From UBA8437 sp003445035 (lineage in GTDB: Bacteria > Planctomycetota > Planctomycetia > Planctomycetales > Planctomycetaceae), in the NCBI GenBank assembly GCA_937901285.1, contig CALCHI010000544.1:1-7243 (forward strand): a stretch of DNA of 7,243 nt. Direction: 5' to 3'. The translations under genes were made by a program, and so were the position numbers. The notes beneath the pieces are model-generated. The model was not told where the DNA came from. It was given only the letters and a program-made list of their open reading frames with translations, and did no database searches. The first letter of the stretch is position 1, and each line of letters opens with the position of its first letter. Positions 1 to 6,808 of the stretch are shown here, one piece after another.

Positions 1-978
1 ATCAACTGGAACTGTTACAACAACTTCGGCGGTCGCAGTAACTACATTCACCCGCAGGAGCTTCCTTCAGAACCGACCGTCAACGCCCGGCAGGATCTGC
101 ATCGTTATACCAGTGACCTGCACATGCATTTCTCGGTCGAGGACTACGCTCCGCTGTCGTTCGATCGGCCCGAGTTGTTCAACCACGTGCCCGAGGAAAC
201 GCGGATCGACGATCCGCTGGAGGGGCGTTCGGAGTGTCATACGCTGCCGGCCGAGTGGCGGCTGTTCGGCTGGCTCGAGCGCGAGGGGTTCGGTTATGAC
301 CTCTACGCCGAAACCCAGTTCCATTTCGGACAGCTCGACCTGGACGCCTACAAGGTGCTGGTGATCAGTGCTCACCCCGAGTACTGGTCCCAGGAGATGT
401 ATTTCCGGCTGAAGGCGTGGGTCTTCGAGCGGGGCGGCAAGCTGATGTACCTGGGAGGCAACGGTCTGAACTGCGCGGTCGAGTTCCTGGACGATTCGAC
501 CATCACCGTCCGCAACACTTCCAGTGGCGGCAGTTCCAGCGACATGGCGAAGATCGGCAAGGAGAGCCGGCTGGACGTGTACTACGAGTCGGAGGCCAGC
601 CTGCTGGGCGTGCGATGCACCGAGGAGGGCATCATGACCGGGGCGCCTTACCGGGCGATCGACACCTCGCACTGGATCTTCGACGGCACCGGTCTGGCCG
701 ACGGAGACATTTTCGGCGAGCGGTGCCTGCACATGCGGTGTCCGGGCGGGGCGTCGGGTCACGAGACAGACAAGATGTCACCGAGTTCTCCACCAGGGAC
801 GCGGCTTTTGGCCAAGGGCCTGAATCCCGATGAGGGCGGTGCCGACATCATCCACCACGAGACCGAGAGTGGCGGAGAGGTCTTCAGCGTGGGTTCAATC
901 AGTTACCCGTGTTCCCTTCCGGTCGACGAGAACATCTCGAAGATCACCCGCAACGTGGTCGAGCGGTTCGTCAGTTGA
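1..978 (+). CDS. N,N-dimethylformamidase beta-subunit-like protein, C-terminal part (5' end outside window)
   Basis: The frame is open from base 1 to the TGA at 976-978, giving 325 residues of a longer protein; the ATG at 124 is internal, because family-like sequence lies before it. Numbered from the window edge, residues 3-15 hold an aromatic/Gly-Gly block (W..CYNNFGGRSNY), and residues 119-139 hold the VLVISAHPEYW block followed by GGKLMYLGGNG. Both blocks resemble the large-subunit C-terminal domain of DMFase (DmfA2), where the motif is usually GHDEYW. In the characterised Paracoccus enzyme, which hydrolyses dimethylformamide, the iron is held by two tyrosines and a glutamate, as I recall. 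Here E127 is a likely carboxylate ligand, H125 its neighbour, and Y6 a candidate tyrosine; I could not align the second tyrosine. The substrate cannot be read from sequence, and most homologues are uncharacterised. The start and any signal peptide lie outside the window. Family assignment is fairly sure; amidase activity is inference. Confidence 0.8.
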   Translation: MNWNCYNNFGGRSNYIHPQELPSEPTVNARQDLHRYTSDLHMHFSVEDYAPLSFDRPELFNHVPEETRIDDPLEGRSECHTLPAEWRLFGWLEREGFGYDLYAETQFHFGQLDLDAYKVLVISAHPEYWSQEMYFRLKAWVFERGGKLMYLGGNGLNCAVEFLDDSTITVRNTSSGGSSSDMAKIGKESRLDVYYESEASLLGVRCTEEGIMTGAPYRAIDTSHWIFDGTGLADGDIFGERCLHMRCPGGASGHETDKMSPSSPPGTRLLAKGLNPDEGGADIIHHETESGGEVFSVGSISYPCSLPVDENISKITRNVVERFVS

Positions 979-1018
979 ACGACCGAGAGGCGGTGCTTTT
1001 GTCCGGTTGTCTTTACGT

Positions 1019-1080
1019 GTCAGTTGTTGGTCCGTTTGACCTCCGGCGGATACGATGCAGTGGCAACAACCGAGACTGAC
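1019..1080. other. Imperfect inverted repeat in the gap before the PhoD-like gene
   Basis: GTCAGTTGTTG (1019-1029) can pair with CAACAA...CTGAC (1064-1080) if a bulge of about six bases is allowed. The loop is about 34 bases. The structure lies between the stop at 978 and the ribosome binding site at 1085. No T-run follows, so it is not a clear intrinsic terminator. It could be a 5' leader structure or chance. Confidence 0.25.
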
Positions 1081-1084
1081 TGCT

Positions 1085-1090
1085 GGAGAG
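1085..1090 (+). promoter_or_regulatory. Ribosome binding site for the PhoD-like gene
   Basis: GGAGAG lies 4 bases before the ATG at 1095, or 6 bases counted from its GGAG core at 1085-1088. It supports this start, which also places the twin-arginine motif correctly near the N-terminus. Confidence 0.7.
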
Positions 1091-1094
1091 AGAC

Positions 1095-2663
1095 ATGCGA
1101 CGACGAACGTTTGCAGAAGCTGATTCGAACCGTCGGGACTTTCTGAAAGCGGCTGCGACCATCACCGCTTTGCCGATGATGGGCAGCCGGGTTCAGGGCG
1201 TGGTCCGCCGACGAGTGGCTTTTGCTGACGACCCGTTTTCGCTGGGAGTCACAAGTGGAGATCCCACTCCTGATGGCTTCGTGATCCAGGCCCGGCTGGC
1301 GACGCGGCCCACCGAGGGCGGCGGCATGCCGTCGGGCAACGTCGAAGTCCGGTACGAGATTGCCAGTGACGAGGCGATGAAGACGGTGGTCAAACGCGGA
1401 CGGACCGTGGCCACCCCACAACTGGGCCACAGTATTCATGTCGAGGTCCGTGGACTCAAACCGAATCGCTGGTACTGGTACCGGTTCACTGCCGGTGACG
1501 GCCGGAGCCGGATCGGGCGGACCCGGACCACTCCCTGGAACCTGACGCTGCCCGGGGAACTGAATTTCGCCTTCGTCTCGTGTCAGCACTACGAGACCGG
1601 ATTGTTCACCGGTTTCGAGCACATGGCCAAGGAAAAACTCGACCTGGTCGTGCACCTGGGAGACTACATCTACGAGTACGCCGGCATCGACGGGCGGGTT
1701 CGCAAGCACACCGGGCCGGAGATCACCACGCTGGATCACTACCGTGACCGTTACGGCCAGTACCAGTCCGATCCCCAGCTGCAGGCCGCCCACGCGCACT
1801 GCCCGTGGTTGATGACCTGGGACGACCACGAGTTCGACAACGACTACGCGACGTTCCATTCCGAGCAACCGGGGGTGAATGCGGTCGAGTTCATGAAGCG
1901 GCGGGCCAACGCTTACCAGGCCTACTACGAACACATGCCGCTGCGGCGGACGTCGATTCCCAAAGGGCCGTTCATGCAGTTGTACCGCCGGGTCCGTTTC
2001 GGGCGGCTGGCCGACTTCGCCATTCTCGACACTCGCCAGTACCGTACGCCCCAGGCCAATGGCAATGGCCTGAAGCCGCTGGCCGGGGAGGCTCTCGATC
2101 CCGGTGCCACCATCCTGGGAGGAAAACAGGAGGCGTGGTTGAAGCGGAAGTGGCTGGAGTCGAAGGCCGAGTGGAACGTGATGGCTCAGCAGGTGCTGAT
2201 GGCTCGTGTCGACCGGTTGCCGGGGCCGCCCGAGGGGTACCCGATGGACAAGTGGGCCGGGTACGAGGTCTGTCGCCAGCGGGTGATGCAGTCGCTGGCC
2301 GAAATGAAGGTGCCCAACCCCATTGTGCTCACCGGCGACATCCACTCCAACTGGGTCTGTGATCTGCCGCTGGACTACAGCCGTCACGACAAGACGGTGG
2401 TCGGCACCGAGTTCGTCTGCACGTCGATCAGTTCCGGCGGCAACGGCAAGCAGAAGCTCGATTACACCGACGGCATGATTGCCGAGAACCCGTGGGTCAA
2501 GCTGCACAATGCCGAGCGGGGTTACGTCCGCTGCCGGGTGACTCCGAAGCAGTGGACGAGCGATTTTCAGGTCGTCGAGGATGTGACCAAGCCCGGGTCA
2601 CCGTTGGTCACCCGGTGCACGTATGTTGTTGAATCGGGACAGCCCGGCGCCGTGAAAGCCTGA
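1095..2663 (+). CDS. PhoD-like alkaline phosphatase/phosphodiesterase with Tat signal
   Basis: The product is 522 residues, normal for the PhoD family. These exported metallophosphoesterases cleave phosphomonoesters and/or phosphodiesters, usually to obtain phosphate. A twin-arginine leader (SNRRDFLKAAA, arginines 13-14) indicates folded export. Residues about 46-152 form a PhoD_N-like beta domain (start SLGVTSGDPTPDGFVIQARL). The catalytic domain follows. It has FVSCQHYETG with C163, VVHLGDYIYEY with D190, TWDDHEFDND with D243-D244-H245, and LTGDIHSNW with D415 and H417. These match the calcium/iron-binding motifs of the family; in Bacillus PhoD the cysteine after the first strand helps bind iron, as I recall. 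No motif is missing. The cupin gene follows after 43 bases and may be cotranscribed. No Pho box was recognised, so phosphate control is unproven. The family is sure; the natural substrate is not. Confidence 0.93.
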   Translation: MRRRTFAEADSNRRDFLKAAATITALPMMGSRVQGVVRRRVAFADDPFSLGVTSGDPTPDGFVIQARLATRPTEGGGMPSGNVEVRYEIASDEAMKTVVKRGRTVATPQLGHSIHVEVRGLKPNRWYWYRFTAGDGRSRIGRTRTTPWNLTLPGELNFAFVSCQHYETGLFTGFEHMAKEKLDLVVHLGDYIYEYAGIDGRVRKHTGPEITTLDHYRDRYGQYQSDPQLQAAHAHCPWLMTWDDHEFDNDYATFHSEQPGVNAVEFMKRRANAYQAYYEHMPLRRTSIPKGPFMQLYRRVRFGRLADFAILDTRQYRTPQANGNGLKPLAGEALDPGATILGGKQEAWLKRKWLESKAEWNVMAQQVLMARVDRLPGPPEGYPMDKWAGYEVCRQRVMQSLAEMKVPNPIVLTGDIHSNWVCDLPLDYSRHDKTVVGTEFVCTSISSGGNGKQKLDYTDGMIAENPWVKLHNAERGYVRCRVTPKQWTSDFQVVEDVTKPGSPLVTRCTYVVESGQPGAVKA

Positions 2664-2695
2664 GTGCTGGTTGTGTTGCCCGGGAGAACAAACCC

Positions 2696-2701
2696 AAGGA
2701 G
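2696..2701 (+). promoter_or_regulatory. Ribosome binding site deciding the cupin start
   Basis: AAGGAG ends 5 bases before the ATG at 2707, close to a perfect Shine-Dalgarno sequence. It favours 2707 over the in-frame TTG at 2671, which lies upstream of this site and would add 12 unconvincing residues. Confidence 0.85.
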
Positions 2702-2706
2702 AAGTC

Positions 2707-3078
2707 ATGAGTGAACTGGCAATCCAATCGGTCGGCGCAGTGACCGGAGAACTTTCTGACATGCCGATCGAGCCCTCGTGGATTGAAGACGGGGATCCGG
2801 TGGCGCGAGGCGACGTGTTGGTCCAGTCCGCCGACAAGTTGCTTTCGAGCGGACTCTGGAGCTGCACGACCGGAAAGTTCCGCTGGGAATTCGGCTGGGA
2901 CGAGTTTGTCCACATCCTCGAAGGCCGGGTGACGATTACCGAGGAAGGCGGAGCCGTCCACGAGCTCGGACCCGGAGACACCGCGCATTTTCCGCTCGGA
3001 CTCGTCTCTCACTGGCACGTCCATGAAGATGTCCGCAAGGCGTTCACGATTCGCACTCCCGAGCCGTTTGTGCTCTGA
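2707..3078 (+). CDS. Small single-domain cupin (Cupin_3 / DUF861-like)
   Basis: The product is 123 residues with no signal peptide or membrane segment, so it is probably cytoplasmic. It reads as one beta-barrel cupin domain. Residues 50-78 carry LWSC.TGKFRWEF.WDEFVHILEGRVTIT, and residues 82-113 carry LGPGDTAHFPLGLVSHWHVHEDVRKAF. This pattern of W..C..G, DEF.hileG.v.it, pGD...fp.G and W.v...vRK is typical of the domain also found in ureidoglycine aminohydrolase. Stand-alone members of this size are mostly uncharacterised. Candidate metal ligands such as H69, E72, H102, H104 and H106 are present, but I cannot say which are used. It lies 43 bases after the PhoD-like gene and 91 bases before the propeller gene. 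No link to purine breakdown is visible nearby. Family sure, function unknown. Confidence 0.85.
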   Translation: MSELAIQSVGAVTGELSDMPIEPSWIEDGDPVARGDVLVQSADKLLSSGLWSCTTGKFRWEFGWDEFVHILEGRVTITEEGGAVHELGPGDTAHFPLGLVSHWHVHEDVRKAFTIRTPEPFVL

Positions 3079-3158
3079 ACCGTCACCCGGACAATTCGTG
3101 CGGAACCACGGGCAGCCGGCGGGGTTGAAGCCACATTCCGACCACAATGTCGCGACAC

Positions 3159-3162
3159 GGAG
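3159..3162 (+). promoter_or_regulatory. Ribosome binding site for the beta-propeller gene
   Basis: GGAG lies 7 bases before the ATG at 3170. It supports this start, which begins with a normal Sec signal peptide, over the in-frame ATG at 3023 inside the cupin gene. Confidence 0.65.
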
Positions 3163-3169
3163 ATCCACC

Positions 3170-4423
3170 ATGAAACGGTTTGCGCTCGGCATTCTGACGG
3201 TTTTGTTTCTGGTCTGCGGCCAGCTGCCTGCGGCCGACTGGGCGCAGTTTCGCGGGTCGGGAGCCACGGGCATCTCGGCCGACACGAGTGTGCCAATGGA
3301 GTGGAGCGATACGAAGAACCTGGCCTGGAAACTGGCACTGCCGGGCAAGGGATTCTCGAGTCCGATCGTGGTCGGCGACAAGGTGCTGGTCACCTGTTAC
3401 TCGGGGGCATCCGGCAACCTCAGCGGCCTGAAGCGGCACCTGGTCTGTGCCGACCGCAACACCGGCAAGCTGCTCTGGAAAAAGGACATCGCTTCAATGG
3501 CTCGCGAGCGAGCATCGGCCTCGTTCGGAGCGTCTCACGGGTTCGCCTCGCACACTCCGACCAGTGATGGGGAGCGGGTTTACGTGCTGTTTGGCAACAC
3601 CGGTGTGTTGGCCTTCGATCTCGCTGGCAAGCAACTCTGGCGTCAGGACGTCGGTTCCGAAAGTGCTTCGCGGTTCGGTTCAGCATCGAGCCCGGTGCTC
3701 TACAAGAATCTGCTGATCGTCACGGCCGGTGCGGAGAGCGAATCGATGCGGGCGTTTGAGGCCAAGACCGGGAAGCCGGTATGGAAGACCGATGCCGGCA
3801 GCCTGAATCGCAGCTACTCGACCCCGGTGTTCTCCAAGAACGCCAAGGGGGAAGTCGAGATGGTGATCTCGGTGACCTACGAGACCTGGGGAATGAACCC
3901 GATGACCGGCAAGTTGAAGTGGTATGCCGAGACAGAGGTCGACACCAACGCCGTTCCGACGGTGGTGATCAACGAGGGGGTTGCCTACGTGATCGGTGGT
4001 CGTTCGCCCGGTGGACGAGCGGCCATTCGGCTCGGGGGTTCCGATGATGTCACCGCCACCCACGTGCTGTGGTCCAAGACCGGCGGTTCCTACGTGTCTT
4101 CTCCGGTGTTCCACAAGGGACATCTCTACTGGGTCAACGATCGGGGCATCGCTTTCTGTGTCGACGCCAAGACCGGAGACGAGGTGACGCGCAAGAGGAT
4201 CGGCGGCCAGTTCTATGCCTCGATGCTGTTGCTGGGCGGGAACCGCCTGGTCGCCATCAGCCGATTCGGCGGCACCCACATCTTCAACGCCAGCACCGCG
4301 CTGTCGCCCGTCGGTCGCAACCGGCTGTCGGACACCAGCGATTTCAGTGGAAGCCCGGCGGTGGTGGGGAATCGCATGTACCTGAGGTCCGACAAGGCCC
4401 TGTATTGCATCGGGGCCAAGTAG
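3170..4423 (+). CDS. Secreted PQQ-like beta-propeller repeat protein
   Basis: The product is 417 residues. A Sec signal peptide covers residues 1-22 (basic MKRF, hydrophobic ALGILTVLFLVCG, cleavage probably after PAA). The mature protein opens with DWAQFRGSGATGIS, a start very common in planctomycete outer propellers. PQQ-like blade motifs of the type A.D..TGK..W recur at about residues 94-103, 148-157, 195-205, 245-251 and 331-337, with more degenerate blades between, consistent with a full 7-8 blade propeller. There are no quinoprotein dehydrogenase residues I can assign and no second domain, so I read it as a structural or binding propeller, not an alcohol dehydrogenase. Cys16 is preceded by Val at -1, so it does not make a lipobox. 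The hydrolase gene starts 3 bases after the stop, suggesting coupled translation and a shared role outside the cytoplasm. Its ligand is unknown. Confidence 0.88.
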   Translation: MKRFALGILTVLFLVCGQLPAADWAQFRGSGATGISADTSVPMEWSDTKNLAWKLALPGKGFSSPIVVGDKVLVTCYSGASGNLSGLKRHLVCADRNTGKLLWKKDIASMARERASASFGASHGFASHTPTSDGERVYVLFGNTGVLAFDLAGKQLWRQDVGSESASRFGSASSPVLYKNLLIVTAGAESESMRAFEAKTGKPVWKTDAGSLNRSYSTPVFSKNAKGEVEMVISVTYETWGMNPMTGKLKWYAETEVDTNAVPTVVINEGVAYVIGGRSPGGRAAIRLGGSDDVTATHVLWSKTGGSYVSSPVFHKGHLYWVNDRGIAFCVDAKTGDEVTRKRIGGQFYASMLLLGGNRLVAISRFGGTHIFNASTALSPVGRNRLSDTSDFSGSPAVVGNRMYLRSDKALYCIGAK

Positions 4424-4426
4424 GGC

Positions 4427-5416
4427 ATGATCGAATTGGACCCGTTGCAGACCACGGTCGTTGACCGACGGACTTTCCTGTTGGCCGCTACGGCCCTGGC
4501 CACCACCAGCTCAACGGCCCGTTCGGCACCGAAAGTTCGCGTGACGACCCACACTTACAAGACTGTCAAGCGGCTGCCGATCAAGCTCGATCTGCATCGT
4601 TCCGACACGGCCGGCCGACCGCGACTGGCCGTGTGGATTCATGGTGGGGCCCTGATCAACGGGCACCGGGCGGGAATCAGTGGCCGAGTCAAAACGGACC
4701 TGCTCGGGGCCGGGTACGCCCTGGCGTCGATCGATTACCGGTTGGCTCCCGAGACCCCGATGCCCGAGATCCTCGGGGACGTCGGGGACGCCTTCGAATG
4801 GCTTCGTGAGCGGGCCGACGACCTGAAGGTCGACACGTCGAAGATCGCCGTGCTGGGAGGATCGGCCGGAGGCTACCTGACGCTGGCGACCGGTTACCGG
4901 GTGAAACCCAGGCCTGCCTGCCTGGTCCCGTTCTGGGGCTATGGCGACCTGGTCGGCGACTGGTACAGCAAGCCAAGTCCCCACAAGCGGCACAACAGGG
5001 TGAAGTTCACCGAGACCCACGCCCGCAAGCAGGTTGCCGGTCCCCCGGTCTCCGATTCACGGCTCCGCAAGGGAAACGGTGGCGACTTCTACAACTGGTG
5101 CCGCCAGACCGGCCGGTGGCCTCTCGAAGTGTCCGGCTGGGATCCCCACACCGAGCCCGAGAAGTTCTACCCCTACATGCCGGTCAAGAACGTCACCGCT
5201 GACTACCCGCCGACATTGCTGATCCACGGCACCGCCGACACCGATGTGCCCCACGAGCAGTCGGTGCTGATGCAGCGGGAGTTCAAGAAGCACGGTGTCA
5301 GTCACCGGCTGGTGTCGATCCAGGGTGGAGAGCACGGCCTGGGAGGTGGTGATCCGCAGGCGATCGATGACGCCTACAAGGCGGCCTTGGCCTTCGTCAA
5401 GAAGCACACCGGCTAG
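4427..5416 (+). CDS. Tat-exported alpha/beta hydrolase (BD-FAE / esterase-lipase-like)
   Basis: The product is 329 residues. A twin-arginine leader (VDRRTFLLAATALA, arginines 14-15) points to Tat export. The catalytic apparatus is complete: the oxyanion motif WIHGGA with H72-G73-G74, the nucleophile elbow GGSAGGY with Ser146, HGTADTDVP with Asp271 as the likely acid, and GGEHGLGGG with His303. Between about residues 165 and 258 lies a polar, aromatic-rich insertion that probably caps the active site. The order and spacing fit carboxylester hydrolases related to bifunctional feruloyl/acetyl-xylan esterases, so a carbohydrate deacylase is plausible but not shown. The ATG at 4427 follows the propeller stop by 3 bases with no strong Shine-Dalgarno, suggesting translational coupling. 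The TAG stop overlaps the stop of the convergent sulfatase gene. Confidence 0.9.
   Translation: MIELDPLQTTVVDRRTFLLAATALATTSSTARSAPKVRVTTHTYKTVKRLPIKLDLHRSDTAGRPRLAVWIHGGALINGHRAGISGRVKTDLLGAGYALASIDYRLAPETPMPEILGDVGDAFEWLRERADDLKVDTSKIAVLGGSAGGYLTLATGYRVKPRPACLVPFWGYGDLVGDWYSKPSPHKRHNRVKFTETHARKQVAGPPVSDSRLRKGNGGDFYNWCRQTGRWPLEVSGWDPHTEPEKFYPYMPVKNVTADYPPTLLIHGTADTDVPHEQSVLMQREFKKHGVSHRLVSIQGGEHGLGGGDPQAIDDAYKAALAFVKKHTG
5413..5416. other. CTAG shared by two convergent stop codons
   Basis: The hydrolase ends with TAG at 5414-5416 on the + strand. The sulfatase ends with TAG read from 5415 to 5413 on the - strand. The palindrome CTAG therefore serves both, and there is no intergenic space for a terminator that would lie outside coding sequence. 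Confidence 0.95.
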
Positions 5417-6804
5417 GTTGTGCCCGGCTTCTTCTTGTTCTTCTTGTTGTTTCGCCGGCGGGCCTGGTGCTTGAGGGCTTCCAGTTCGGTCTGCTGTCCC
5501 CGGTCGCCCTGGGCCTTCATCCAGCGGTCCAGTTGTGCCTTCAGCCGCGACTTGACTTCGGCCAGCTTCGGATCACCGGCCAGGTTCTGCCACTCGTAGG
5601 GGTCGGCCGTGATGTCGTAGAGCTCCTCGGCGGGCCGCTGCCGGAAGCGGCGGACCTTTTCGCGGGCATCCTTGTCACCCGAACGCGCCTTGGCCTCCCA
5701 CGATCGAAAGATCGACGACTTCATGAAGATGTTGCGGAAGGGAACCTCGGGAGTCAGGTTGACGATGAGCTTGTAGCGATCCGAGCGGACGCTGCGGATT
5801 CCGTAGTGATCGGAACCGTTGAGGATGCCGCGGGTGGTCATCAGTCCGAAGACATGTTGCTTGTGCGATTTGCGTTGTCCCTGGAGCACCGGCAGAAAGC
5901 TGCGTCCATCGAGCGTCTTCGGCAATTCGACTCCGGCGACGTCCAGGAACGTCGGCAGGATGTCGACATACTCGATCATCGCATCACTGGTCGTGCCGGG
6001 CCTGATGTGGCCGGGCCAGCGGGCGATGGCCGCACTTTGCAGTCCGGTGTCGTAACAGGTCCACTTGCCGAAGGGAAAACTGGATCCCTGCTCACTGAGC
6101 ACCAGGACCAGCGTGTTTTCCGTCAGCTTGTGTTTCTCGAGCAGTTCCAGGCACCGGCCCACCTGGCTGTCGAAAAAGGTGATTTCGGCCAGGTAGGCCA
6201 CCATCTTGTTCCGTGTTTCCGGCGTGTCGACGAAGTAGGACGGCAGCCTGACTTTTTCGGGGTCGTATCGTGAACGGTCCCCCTTGTTCCACGGCGAGTG
6301 CGGTTCGTTGGAGCAGGCGAAGAGGCAGAAGGGTGTGCCGCGGGATTTGCTCTGGGCCATCAGGCTGTCGATGGCTGCAAAGTCGGGGTTCTGTTTGCCG
6401 GAGTATTCGAAGGGGAAGACGGCCCGAGGTGCGATGTGTTTCTTGCCCGAGAGGGCGACCCTGTAGCCGCGTGGTTTCAGGTACTGCACCACGCTGTGTG
6501 TTCCCGGTTTTGCGAAGGCGTGGTTGGGATAGGCACCGCTTTTGACCGGGTACAGACCGGTGTAGATGTTGTGCCGCGTGGGCGAGCACATCGGGGCCGC
6601 CTGGAAGCACCGGGTCAGCCGCATTCCCTGCGTGGCCAGGCGGTCGATATGCGGCGTGTGGGCCTGTCCGCCGTAGCAGCCAATGTCGCGGAAGGTGCAG
6701 TCGTCGGCGATGATCAACAGCAGGTTGGTCGGTGCGGCCCGGACGGCTGCCGGGGCTGTTGCTGCAACCAGGACGAGGCCTGTCAGCGAGAGTCGTCGGA
6801 GCAT
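5413..6804 (-). CDS. Secreted formylglycine-dependent sulfatase
   Basis: The product is 463 residues, normal for S1-family sulfatases, which hydrolyse sulfate esters (or N-sulfates) on sugars or other compounds. A Sec signal peptide covers about residues 1-24 (MLRRLSLTG..., cleavage near VRAA). NLLLIIADD supplies metal ligands D34-D35. The signature APMCSPTR gives Cys73, converted to formylglycine, and Arg77. GKKH (121-123) and EPHSPW (His169) match the usual active-site Lys/His positions. The usual late motif SD(N/H)G is SEQG here, with E238 and Q239, followed by K247. The C-terminus (445-463) is rich in Lys, Arg and Asn. Motif style recalls heparan/sulfamidase-like sulfatases, but the substrate cannot be read. 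It starts 4 bases after the redoxin gene. The anaerobic- or FGE-type maturase is not in the window. Family sure, substrate unknown. Confidence 0.93.
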   Translation of the reverse strand: MLRRLSLTGLVLVAATAPAAVRAAPTNLLLIIADDCTFRDIGCYGGQAHTPHIDRLATQGMRLTRCFQAAPMCSPTRHNIYTGLYPVKSGAYPNHAFAKPGTHSVVQYLKPRGYRVALSGKKHIAPRAVFPFEYSGKQNPDFAAIDSLMAQSKSRGTPFCLFACSNEPHSPWNKGDRSRYDPEKVRLPSYFVDTPETRNKMVAYLAEITFFDSQVGRCLELLEKHKLTENTLVLVLSEQGSSFPFGKWTCYDTGLQSAAIARWPGHIRPGTTSDAMIEYVDILPTFLDVAGVELPKTLDGRSFLPVLQGQRKSHKQHVFGLMTTRGILNGSDHYGIRSVRSDRYKLIVNLTPEVPFRNIFMKSSIFRSWEAKARSGDKDAREKVRRFRQRPAEELYDITADPYEWQNLAGDPKLAEVKSRLKAQLDRWMKAQGDRGQQTELEALKHQARRRNNKKNKKKPGTT

Positions 6805-6808
6805 CGGG

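Noticed and set aside
67..762. A 231-codon open frame on the - strand opposite the dimethylformamidase-like gene
   Set aside because: It has no family motifs or ribosome binding site and lies wholly opposite a well-supported gene.
1020..2507. A 495-codon open frame on the - strand opposite the PhoD-like gene
   Set aside because: Its product is rich in His, Arg, Gln, Val and Pro with no recognisable motif. It mirrors a gene with complete catalytic motifs, as expected from codon bias in GC-rich DNA.
2596..2612. Direct repeat GGTCACC-GTT-GGTCACC
   Set aside because: It lies inside the 3' coding part of the PhoD-like gene and is short enough to be chance; it could resemble an operator half-site pair but is not near a start.
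2671..2706. TTG at 2671 as the start of the cupin gene
   Set aside because: The near-perfect AAGGAG at 2696-2701 lies downstream of it and is correctly placed for the ATG at 2707.
3125..3148. TTGAAG ... CACAAT as a promoter before the propeller gene
   Set aside because: The spacing is about 12 bases, too short for a sigma70-type promoter, and the -10 match is poor.
3023..3169. Upstream ATG at 3023 as the start of the propeller gene
   Set aside because: It would overlap the cupin gene, add 49 residues without family resemblance and bury the signal peptide. The ATG at 3170 has a ribosome binding site and begins a normal Sec leader.
3209..3220. Lipobox around Cys16 of the propeller protein
   Set aside because: The residue before the cysteine is Val instead of Gly, Ala or Ser, so a Sec signal peptidase I site after PAA is more likely.
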